This document shows, in pieces, positions 7,829 through 14,753 of a stretch of 64,000 nucleotides of DNA. Each line of letters begins with the position of its first letter. Position 1 is the first letter of the stretch. The stretch comes from DASSTY01 sp035760645 (GTDB taxonomy: Bacteria > Gemmatimonadota > Gemmatimonadetes > Gemmatimonadales > GWC2-71-9): contig DASTSO010000023.1 in NCBI GenBank assembly GCA_035760645.1, forward strand, positions 1 to 64,000. Direction: 5' to 3'. Below the pieces are notes generated by a model, which was given only the letters and a program-made list of their open reading frames with translations, made no database searches and was not told the origin of the DNA. The position numbers were made by a program, and so were the translations under genes.

Positions 7829-8638
7829 GTGGTTCGACCGACGCTCGCTCCCCTGCTCTTCCTCGCCGCCGCCTGCGCGGGCGGCACCACCACTTCCAGC
7901 ACCGGCGGCGCGGTCGCGCCCTCGGCGGCCGCCCCGGCAGACGGCGAAGCGGTGCTGCGCCTGATGCACGACCGCTACGCGGGCAAGTGGTACAAGACGC
8001 TGACCTTCCGGCAGCAGACGACGCGCACGACGCCGAGCGGCGAGACCCGCCACGAGACCTGGTACGAGGCCAGTCTCCTGCCGGGCAAGCTGCGCATCGA
8101 CATCGCGCCGGTGGACAGCGGCAACGCGATCCTCTTCCTCGGCGACTCGGCGATCACCTTCCGCCGCGGGCAGCGCGCGGCGGCGCGGCAGGACCGCAAT
8201 CTCCTCATGACGCTCGGGTTCGACGTCTACGGCCAGCCGGTCGACAGCAGCGTCGCGCAGCTGCGCGCCGAGGGGACGGATCTCTCGAAGGTGCACGACG
8301 GCGTCTGGCAGGGCCGGCCGGTCTGGATCGTCGGCGCCTCGGAGGGCGACACCACCGCGACCCAGTTCTGGGTGGAGAAGGACCGCCTCCTCTTCGTGCG
8401 GCTCATCCAGCAACTGCCGCCGAACCCGAACCAGCCGAACGCGCCGGCCCCGCTGCTCGACGTGGTGTTCGACAAGTACCAGCCGCTCGCCGGCGGCTGG
8501 ATCGCCCCGGACGTGATCATCCGGGTGAACGGCCGGGAGGTGCAGCGGGAGATCTACGACGAGATTCACGCGAACGTGCCGCTCGAGCCGGGGCTGTTCG
8601 ATGCGACGGCTTATCGGCGACCGGGGTGGGTGAAATAA
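7829..8638 (+). CDS. Hypothetical lipoprotein (outer-membrane lipoprotein-sorting style)
   Basis: A 269-residue predicted lipoprotein: the N-terminus VVRPTLAPLLFLAAAC gives a lipobox Cys at residue 16. The mature part is beta-rich (YEASLLPGKLRIDIAP, GDSAITFRRGQ, TQFWVEKDRLLFVRL), resembling LolA-like or DUF4292-type folds that bind lipid. The function is unproven. The GTG at 7829 is chosen because GGAGG (7820-7824) lies 4 nt upstream and it gives a proper signal peptide; longer in-frame starts would cross the tRNA-Arg. It stands alone on the plus strand and ends at a strong hairpin. Confidence 0.8.
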   Translation: MVRPTLAPLLFLAAACAGGTTTSSTGGAVAPSAAAPADGEAVLRLMHDRYAGKWYKTLTFRQQTTRTTPSGETRHETWYEASLLPGKLRIDIAPVDSGNAILFLGDSAITFRRGQRAAARQDRNLLMTLGFDVYGQPVDSSVAQLRAEGTDLSKVHDGVWQGRPVWIVGASEGDTTATQFWVEKDRLLFVRLIQQLPPNPNQPNAPAPLLDVVFDKYQPLAGGWIAPDVIIRVNGREVQREIYDEIHANVPLEPGLFDATAYRRPGWVK

Positions 8639-8646
8639 GGCGGAAT

Positions 8647-8753
8647 GGCGGGACGGCGGGAGGTCCCGAGATGCGACGAGCCTCCGGTGCAGACACCGGA
8701 GGCTCGCTCGTTCAATGGATTTCCCGCCGTCCCGCCCTTCCCGCCCTCCCGCC
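8647..8753. repeat. GC-rich repeat in inverted pair (GGCGGGACGGCGGGA family), copy 1
   Basis: GGCGGGACGGCGGGA (8647-8661) is matched exactly by its complement at 8722-8736, with further CCCGCC units to 8753. The pair encloses the terminator hairpin at 8677-8706. The same motif recurs at 40165-40199, 45823-45945 and 61668-61826. Confidence 0.8.
8677..8706 (+). terminator. 13-bp stem, tetraloop terminator-like hairpin
   Basis: CGAGCCTCCGGTG (8677-8689) pairs perfectly with 8694-8706 across a 4-nt loop, 39 nt after the lipoprotein stop. No clear U-tract follows. It also lies downstream of tRNA-Pro on the opposite strand, so it may end both transcripts. Confidence 0.6.
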
Positions 8754-8758
8754 TGAAA

Positions 8759-8832
8759 TCGGGGCGCCGGGATTCGAACCCGGGACCTTCTGCTCCCAAA
8801 GCAGACGCGCTACCGGACTGCGCCACACCCCG
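8759..8832 (-). tRNA. tRNA-Pro(TGG)
   Basis: The minus strand gives the acceptor CGGGGTG/CGCCCCG with one G-U pair, the anticodon stem TCTGC/GCAGA with loop TTTGGGA (anticodon TGG), and a T-arm containing GGTTCGAATCC. The discriminator is A. CCA is not encoded. It lies 37 nt after the rdgB stop on the same strand and may be co-transcribed. Confidence 0.96.
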
Positions 8833-8869
8833 CGGGCCGGCCGTGCCGGCGAACCGAAGATACCACCCG

Positions 8870-9514
8870 CTACGGAGCCCGGGTAGCGTCGTCGCGCCCG
8901 GATGTCTCGTCGAGCGCGGCGAGGAGACGGGCGAAGGCGCGGGCGCGATGGCTCACGGCGTTCTTTTCCTCCGGGGTCGCCTCGGCGAAGGTGCGGCCGA
9001 GCTCGGCGCTCAGGAAGAGCGGGTCGTAGCCGAAGCCGCCCGCACCGCGCGGGGCGTCGAGGATCGTGCCGGCACAGGTCCCCTCGAAGATCGCCGGCGC
9101 GGCGTCGGGCGCGCGCAGGAAGGCGAGCGCGCAGCGGTAGCGCGCCCGCCGCTTCTCGGGCGGCGCGCCCGCGAGGCGCCGCAGCAGCTCGGCGTTGTTG
9201 GCGGCGTCCACCTCCGCCGCGCTGCCGGTGGCGCCGGCCCAGCGCTTCGAGCGCACGCCGGGCTCGCCGCCGAGCGCGAGGACCTCGAGGCCCGAGTCGT
9301 CGGCGACGGTGGGCAGCCCGGTCCGCCGCGCGAAGTATTCCGCCTTCCGGCGCGCGTTGCCCTCGAAGCTCGGCGCGGTCTCGAGCGCGGCTTCGGCGGC
9401 GGATTCGGGAATGCCGGCCTCGTCGGGAAAGACGACCTCGTGGCCGGCCGCCTCGAGCAGCCAGCAGGCCTCGCGCTGCTTCCCCGGGCTCCGGGTGGCG
9501 ACGAGCAGCTTCAT
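8870..9514 (-). CDS. rdgB: Non-canonical purine NTP pyrophosphatase (RdgB/HAM1)
   Basis: A 214-residue cytosolic enzyme that hydrolyses (d)ITP and XTP to monophosphates, cleansing the nucleotide pool. Family motifs are in order: ATRSPGKQREA at the N-terminus, SFEGNARRKAEYFA, ADDSGLEVLALGGEPGV, and GGFGYDPLF followed by EKNAVSHRARA near the C-terminus. The length is typical. The ATG overlaps the rph stop by 4 nt (ATGA), and rph-rdgB is a widely conserved pair. It is last in the operon before tRNA-Pro. Confidence 0.97.
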   Translation of the reverse strand: MKLLVATRSPGKQREACWLLEAAGHEVVFPDEAGIPESAAEAALETAPSFEGNARRKAEYFARRTGLPTVADDSGLEVLALGGEPGVRSKRWAGATGSAAEVDAANNAELLRRLAGAPPEKRRARYRCALAFLRAPDAAPAIFEGTCAGTILDAPRGAGGFGYDPLFLSAELGRTFAEATPEEKNAVSHRARAFARLLAALDETSGRDDATRAP

Positions 9515-10227
9515 GCGCCGAGCCCGAGCGCCTCGCGCTGGAGCCGGAAGAGCTGGGCCAGGCCCTGATCGCCCAGGTCGAGCATCCGGGTGAGCGTCGC
9601 GCGGTCGAAGGTGCCGTGCTCGCCGGTGCCCTGCACCTCGACGTACTGCGCGGGCGCGCGCATGACCAGGTTGGCGTCCACCTCCGCGTCGCGATCCTCG
9701 AGGTAGGCGAGGTCGAGCCGCACCTCGCCCGCCACCACGCCGACCGAGACGGCGGCGACGAGCTGGCCGAAGGGCGAGGGCGCGCCGGTGCGACCGGCCA
9801 GCCAGGCGCAGGCGTCGGCGAGGGCGACGCAGCCGCCCGTGATGCTCGCGCAGCGGGTGCCGCCGTCGGCCTGCAGGACGTCGCAGTCGATGCGGATCGT
9901 CCACTCGCCGAAGGCCATCGTGCCCATCGCCGCGCGCAGCGAGCGGCCGATGAGGCGCTGGATCTCGTGCGTGCGCCCGCCGGGACCGTGCCGCTCGCGC
10001 GCGGTGCGGTCGGCGGTGGCGCGCGGCAGCATCGCGTACTCGGCCGTCACCCACCCCTCGCCCGAGCCCTTCTTGAACGGCGGCACGCCGGGCTCGACCG
10101 ACGCGGTGCAGTGCACGAGCGTGCCGCCCATGCGGATCAGGCAGGAGCCCTCGGCATACGGGTTGGCCTGGCGCTCGAGGACGACCGGGCGCAGCGCGGT
10201 CGGAGATCGGCCATCGGGACGGGACAC
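9511..10227 (-). CDS. rph: Ribonuclease PH
   Basis: A 238-residue phosphorolytic 3'-exoribonuclease that trims tRNA precursors. Landmarks are MSRPDGRSPTALRPV, the substrate region GEGWVTAEYAMLPRAT, the basic RTHEIQRLIGRSLRA and the DCDVLQADGGTR catalytic segment. The length is that of E. coli RNase PH. The start is GTG at 10227. Coupled to rdgB by a 4-nt overlap and placed 43 nt after a small membrane-anchored protein gene. Confidence 0.97.
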   Translation of the reverse strand: MSRPDGRSPTALRPVVLERQANPYAEGSCLIRMGGTLVHCTASVEPGVPPFKKGSGEGWVTAEYAMLPRATADRTARERHGPGGRTHEIQRLIGRSLRAAMGTMAFGEWTIRIDCDVLQADGGTRCASITGGCVALADACAWLAGRTGAPSPFGQLVAAVSVGVVAGEVRLDLAYLEDRDAEVDANLVMRAPAQYVEVQGTGEHGTFDRATLTRMLDLGDQGLAQLFRLQREALGLGA

Positions 10228-10270
10228 GCGGGAACTCCGGGCTGACGGATGGGAAGCGCGCCGCCGCCGC

Positions 10271-10630
10271 TCAGAGCGGCTCGGAGACGCGCGGACGCAG
10301 GATGAAGGTGTGCTGGAAGAACGGCAGCTCGACCGTCTCCGCGTAGCGCGTGGCGATCGTGATCGCGCGGTCGCGGGCCGAGCGGCGGATCGTCAGGCGG
10401 GCGGCCTCGGGCGGGAGATCGAGCCGGTCGATCTTGTCCTCCAGCCGCCGCCGGATCACGTCGTCGGCGAGGCCGGGCGCGAGGCGCGCCTGCACCCGCA
10501 TCTCGTCGACGAGCTGGTAGTAGCGGAAGTAGACCTCGCCGATGTTGATACCGTAGTAGAGCACCGTGACGAAGATCAGCAGCGTGAAAAGGCAGCCCAG
10601 CGAGCTGGACCCACGGCGGCCGGTCACCAT
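10271..10630 (-). CDS. Small membrane-anchored protein of unknown function
   Basis: A 119-residue protein with one N-terminal transmembrane segment (about residues 9-28, LGCLFTLLIFVTVLYYG) and an extracytoplasmic part of about 90 residues (NIGEVYFRYYQLVDEMRVQA, then DVIRRRLEDKIDRLDLP). The layout resembles small bacterial proteins annotated DUF4845, but I am not certain. The ATG at 10630 overlaps the stop of the LptE-like gene (ATGGTGA), so the two are translationally coupled. This places it among envelope genes. Confidence 0.72.
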   Translation of the reverse strand: MVTGRRGSSSLGCLFTLLIFVTVLYYGINIGEVYFRYYQLVDEMRVQARLAPGLADDVIRRRLEDKIDRLDLPPEAARLTIRRSARDRAITIATRYAETVELPFFQHTFILRPRVSEPL

Positions 10631-11157
10631 TGCGATTGGGCTCCTTCGACGATGGTCGTCGCGAGACGATCGAGCGCGCGGTCGCGGCCGTCGCGCTCCC
10701 CGGTGGGCGAGCCGGTGTCGTAGTCGCCCTCGACCGTGAGACCCTGCCGCTCCCACAGCGTGCGGCCGTTCTGGCGCTGATCGACGATCTGGATCGACAC
10801 GGTGATCTGCACGAGCCGCCGCGTGACGTCGACGCGGCTGCTGTTCGGGTCGCCGGTGAAGGCGACCGGCACGTCGGGCTCGTAGCGCGTGATGGAACCG
10901 CGCACCAGCGCGTCCGCCTGCGCCTGCCCCGCCGCGCGGAGGCCGAGCCGGCCCTCGACGGCGTTGCGAACACTCGCGTTCACCGCCTGCGTGAGCGTGG
11001 GCTCGCTCGTGAGGTTCTCGAACGGCAGGACCGCGACGGTGCGGATGCCGGGCGGCAGCCCCCCGCCCGCGAAGCCGTAGCAGCCGCCGGCGGCGAGCAC
11101 GCCGCCGGCGAGAACGAGACTACTGACGAGGCGGCGGACGGCGCCAGACCCGCGCAG
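10624..11157 (-). CDS. lptE: LptE-like LPS-assembly lipoprotein
   Basis: A predicted outer-membrane lipoprotein of about 177 residues with lipobox AAGGC and the LptE opening YGFAGGGLPPGIRTVAVLPF, then FENLTSEPTL. LptE plugs the LptD barrel that inserts lipopolysaccharide. The start is uncertain. No ATG, GTG or TTG lies where the signal peptide should begin. CTG at 11157 gives a proper signal sequence; the next alternative is an ATG at 11328, deep in the upstream gene. The reading frame overlaps the end of the DUF4292-like gene. Confidence 0.82.
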   Translation of the reverse strand: MRGSGAVRRLVSSLVLAGGVLAAGGCYGFAGGGLPPGIRTVAVLPFENLTSEPTLTQAVNASVRNAVEGRLGLRAAGQAQADALVRGSITRYEPDVPVAFTGDPNSSRVDVTRRLVQITVSIQIVDQRQNGRTLWERQGLTVEGDYDTGSPTGERDGRDRALDRLATTIVEGAQSQW

Positions 11158-11866
11158 GGAACGCCGTCGTGTCGGAACTCGAGACAAAGGTGATGTCCAG
11201 GCGTGCGGGGACGCTCGGCACGGTGAGCCGAGCGGTGAGGGGCCGCCCGTCGGGCCCGAGAGCCGTTTCGGCGCGACCCACGACCTTGCCGCGCTCGCGG
11301 AACTCGGTGACGAGCCGGCCCTTCTCACCGACGGTGCGTGCGTAGCTCAGCGTGTCGCCGGCGCCGACGTACTGCCAGACCGTGGTCGCGCCGTCCGCCG
11401 CCCCCTGCAGCGCGCGGCCGGGCTCGGGGAGGCGCGCGACGCCGAACATCGCCCACATGAGCGGGAAGTTCGGGACGAGGCGCTGGATGATGTCCTCGGG
11501 ATCGGTCCAGACCGCCGTGTCGCCGACGACGAAGGCCGCGGCCGCACCGGCACCGAGCGGCCCCCGCACGTCGAAGCGCAGCGAGTCGGGACCCGCGAGG
11601 CGGGCGCTGCCGGAGCCGCCCGCGCTCGAGCGCTCGTCCTGAAACAGCCACTTGAAGCGGTAGATCTGGTGGCCTTCGGGCGTCGTCGGCGCGACCCAGC
11701 TCGCGACCTGGTCGGGCGTCACGGGCTGCGCCCCGGCGGGCACGACCGGCGCCGGGGCCGCCCGCGAGCAGCCGGCGGCCGTGGCCGCCAGGGCGCCGAG
11801 GACGAGAAGATAGGCCCCGGGACGGCGGCGGTCAAGCGGACGAACGAACCGAAGTCTTTGAGGCAT
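11120..11866 (-). CDS. DUF4292-like lipoprotein
   Basis: A 248-residue predicted lipoprotein (lipobox ATAAGC near residue 33) with a beta-rich mature domain of LolA/DUF4292 style, for example YRFKWLFQDERSSAGGSGSA, SLRFDVRGPLGAG and DITFVSSSDTTAFP. Proteins of this kind occur near outer-membrane assembly genes and may carry lipids or lipoproteins; the function is inferred from context only. The ATG at 11866 overlaps the stop of the upstream barrel gene (TGATG), and the 3' end overlaps lptE. Confidence 0.8.
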   Translation of the reverse strand: MPQRLRFVRPLDRRRPGAYLLVLGALAATAAGCSRAAPAPVVPAGAQPVTPDQVASWVAPTTPEGHQIYRFKWLFQDERSSAGGSGSARLAGPDSLRFDVRGPLGAGAAAAFVVGDTAVWTDPEDIIQRLVPNFPLMWAMFGVARLPEPGRALQGAADGATTVWQYVGAGDTLSYARTVGEKGRLVTEFRERGKVVGRAETALGPDGRPLTARLTVPSVPARLDITFVSSSDTTAFPARVWRRPPPRQ

Positions 11867-14748
11867 CAGTAGTTATAACCGAAAAAGAACGTCACGAAGG
11901 TCCCCTTGGTCTGGTCGGCATCGAGACTGTAGCCCTGGAAGTCCTTGCTCGCGAAGCGCCGGCCGACGTCGAGCCGGAAGACGGCGAGGGGCGCCACCGG
12001 CAGGCGGAAGCTGGCGCCGTAGCTGCCGAGCAGGGCGCGGCCGGTGGTGTTCCTGGTCCAGGCCCGCCCCAGGTCACCGAAGATGGCCCCCTGGATCCCC
12101 GGGAAGCGGACATCGCCCAGCGGGGTGCCGAACGTCAGGTGCCGCAGGAGCGGAAAGCGGAGCTCCTGATTCACCATCCAGGCACGCGTGCCCAGGATGT
12201 AGCCATAGTACGGATACCCGCGGAGCCCGAGCGTGCCGCCGATGTTGAGGCGGCGGGGCCGGTTGCCGCCGCTCCAGTAGCCGAAGGCCCGCATCGCCCA
12301 GGCGGCCTCGCTGCCCAGACGAAAGTACCTCCGCCAGTCGCCCGAGAACAAGAAACTGTCGAAGCGGCCGTTCGAGAAGTCGCTCGAGAGGCCGGCGGTG
12401 ACGCTGTAGCGCTGGCCGTCGATCGGTCCGGCCGGGACCCAGAGGGTGTTGTCGTGGACGAAGCTCGCGTAGTTCGACGCGATCCAGCCGACGCGGATCG
12501 TGTCGTCCGGCGCCGTCACCGTGGTGAGCAGCTCGCGGCGATCGGAGTGCTCCATGACGAGCGTCCCCTCGAGCCGGTTGAAGCGATCGAGCGGATACTG
12601 CAGGAGTCCGATGCCGCCGACCGACTGCTCGCGATAGGCGGCGAAGAGCTCGCCCTCGTAGGCGTAGCCCCGCGCGCGGAAGCCGCCGACGCCCCAGTTG
12701 AGGCGGTGGGCGCGGTTGAGATAGATCCCGGTGACGTTCAGGTTGTCGAGCAGCCCGCCGACCGACCGGCCCTGGAAGGAGGCGATCGAGCCGTAGATCA
12801 GGTTGTCGCCGAGCATGTCGCTGAGCAGGAACGCGGCGCCCTGCACCCCGCCGTAGCCCGGCACGGCGGCGACGTCGCCCGCGGCGAAGTCGAGCGTGTA
12901 GCGGCGACGGTAGCGCTGGGCGCTCGCGACCGCGGTCGTGCCGGCGGTATCGGCGGGCGCGGGCCAGCGCCACTCGCCGGCCGGCGCGGCCGGCTGGGCG
13001 GCGAGGAAGTGGTCGCTCGTGTCGGCGCGCGCCGCGGAGTCCACCGGGTAGCGGTAGACCTGCCAGCTCAGGTCGTGGAAGCCGCCGACGAGGAGCCCCT
13101 GGCCCTCGGGCATCGGTGCGGGGTCGAAGGCACCCGTCCACGCGCTCGTCTCCCGGCGCCCCGCCCCGGTCGTGTCGACCGAGAAGACGTTCAGCACGCC
13201 GTCGCGGCTGGAGCTGAACCAGATGCGCTCGTCCTTCGTCCACACCGGCGTCTCGTCCTCCCAGTTGCCGTCGGTCAGCTGGCGGACGGCGCCGGTGCGG
13301 AGGTCGAGAACGAAGAGGTTCTTCGCGCCATCCGGGCCATGGCTCGTGCGGTCGGAGGAGAAGACGAGGCGGCTGCCGTCGGGACTCGGACTCGGATCGA
13401 GGTCCTGGTACCGGTCGTTGGTCAGGTCGGTGAGCCGGCCGCCGGGAAGGTCGAGCCGGTAGAGGTCGGAGACGCCCGACTCCGAGAGGCCGCTGAAGAC
13501 GATCGCGCGGCCGTCGGGCATCCAGGCCGGCGAGAGAATCGACACGAGCCCGGGGAACTGGTAGCGGCCGACCACCTTCCGCTTCCGCGCGTGCCAGACG
13601 ACGAGCGCATCGCGGTCGCCGTAGCGCGCCGAGAAGAGGAGCAGCGGCGAGCGCGACGCATCCAGGCGCGAGGCGAACGGGTGGAACGACTCGAGCTCCG
13701 CCGACTTCCCGCCGGTGACGAGCCCGCGCGGCCGGCCGCCCGGCGCCAGCGACTTCTCGTACACCGTGAGATAGCCCGAGGCCGGTGAGGCGTAGATCGC
13801 GCTCCCCGCCCCGCCGGCCGAGTCGGGCGGGACCCAGACGGGCTTGATCGCCATGGGCGCGACCTGCTGCGCGAGCACCGGCAGCGGCGCGCGGTCCTCG
13901 GCCACCGGGTAGTACTTCCGCCGCATGTAGAGCTGGAACTCCTCGTTGAGCTGCGCGAGGGGCTTGCCGTAGACCGCGCGGATCGCCGAGTCGAAGGAGT
14001 CGTAGCGCGTGATCTCCTTGTAGAGCGTCGCGACGCGCCAGTCGCCGTAGGTGTCGGCGAGCCAGCGGTGGATGCGCCCGCCCAGCGGATAGACGAGCCC
14101 GCCGGTGTAGTAGGCCAGCTGCTGAATCGGCGGCAGCTTCCCGGTGAGCGTCAGGTCGCGCAGGATCATCTCGTCGCGCGCGTCCTCCCCGCCCGACCAC
14201 AGCTCGGCGAGGCCCTCGGTCCACCAGAGCGGGAGACTCACGCGCGTGCCGCGCAGCGTCTGGTAGTACGCCTCCGACTCGAGGCTGAGCTGGAAGGCGT
14301 GCACCATCTCGTGGCGCATCGTGTGGCGGAAGTCGGTGAAGTTCCCGCCGAACGGCAGCGTCACGCGGCGCTTGAGGAAGTCGGTCGAGCCCAGGAGCTC
14401 CTCGGGCGGCGTGAACGGGAGCAGGTTGGTCTGCTCGAAGTCCACGTGCGAGGCGTAGATGATGACCGGAATGCGGGTGCGCACCTGGTGGCCGAACTGC
14501 AGCGCGAGCGTGTCGTAGCTCGCCTCGGCGATGGCGAGCGCCGCCGGCGCGAGCTCCGCCTCCGCCGGGTAGTAGTACAGGTCGACGTGCCGCCCGTGCA
14601 GGATGCGCCAGTCGAAGGTGCGGTACTGGATCTTGTTCTGGCCGAACTGGAAGAACTGCGCGTGCGCCGCCCGCGGCGCGGCCGCCCCGACGCAGCACGC
14701 GGCGAGCAGCGCGGCGAGGTGGGCGGCGAGCGGGCGGCGGCGCAGCAT
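11866..14748 (-). CDS. Peptidase-like / beta-propeller / BamA-type barrel fusion
   Basis: A 960-residue exported protein in three parts. After a signal peptide (about 1-30), residues 35-300 form a gluzincin-like domain with HEMVH (146-150) and a downstream glutamate in WWTEGLAE (E178), the usual Zn-peptidase layout. About 370-600 hold TolB-like PD40 repeats (SPDGSRLVFSSDR, SPAWMPDGRAIVFSG). About 680-960 look like an Omp85/BamA surface-antigen barrel, with GGTLGLRGYPYYG, a RGYP-type motif, and a C-terminal aromatic FFFGYNY. It is probably an outer-membrane protein. The ATG at 14748 is chosen; GTG at 14757, overlapping the upstream stop, is also possible. Confidence 0.87.
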   Translation of the reverse strand: MLRRRPLAAHLAALLAACCVGAAAPRAAHAQFFQFGQNKIQYRTFDWRILHGRHVDLYYYPAEAELAPAALAIAEASYDTLALQFGHQVRTRIPVIIYASHVDFEQTNLLPFTPPEELLGSTDFLKRRVTLPFGGNFTDFRHTMRHEMVHAFQLSLESEAYYQTLRGTRVSLPLWWTEGLAELWSGGEDARDEMILRDLTLTGKLPPIQQLAYYTGGLVYPLGGRIHRWLADTYGDWRVATLYKEITRYDSFDSAIRAVYGKPLAQLNEEFQLYMRRKYYPVAEDRAPLPVLAQQVAPMAIKPVWVPPDSAGGAGSAIYASPASGYLTVYEKSLAPGGRPRGLVTGGKSAELESFHPFASRLDASRSPLLLFSARYGDRDALVVWHARKRKVVGRYQFPGLVSILSPAWMPDGRAIVFSGLSESGVSDLYRLDLPGGRLTDLTNDRYQDLDPSPSPDGSRLVFSSDRTSHGPDGAKNLFVLDLRTGAVRQLTDGNWEDETPVWTKDERIWFSSSRDGVLNVFSVDTTGAGRRETSAWTGAFDPAPMPEGQGLLVGGFHDLSWQVYRYPVDSAARADTSDHFLAAQPAAPAGEWRWPAPADTAGTTAVASAQRYRRRYTLDFAAGDVAAVPGYGGVQGAAFLLSDMLGDNLIYGSIASFQGRSVGGLLDNLNVTGIYLNRAHRLNWGVGGFRARGYAYEGELFAAYREQSVGGIGLLQYPLDRFNRLEGTLVMEHSDRRELLTTVTAPDDTIRVGWIASNYASFVHDNTLWVPAGPIDGQRYSVTAGLSSDFSNGRFDSFLFSGDWRRYFRLGSEAAWAMRAFGYWSGGNRPRRLNIGGTLGLRGYPYYGYILGTRAWMVNQELRFPLLRHLTFGTPLGDVRFPGIQGAIFGDLGRAWTRNTTGRALLGSYGASFRLPVAPLAVFRLDVGRRFASKDFQGYSLDADQTKGTFVTFFFGYNY

Positions 14749-14753
14749 CGCGG

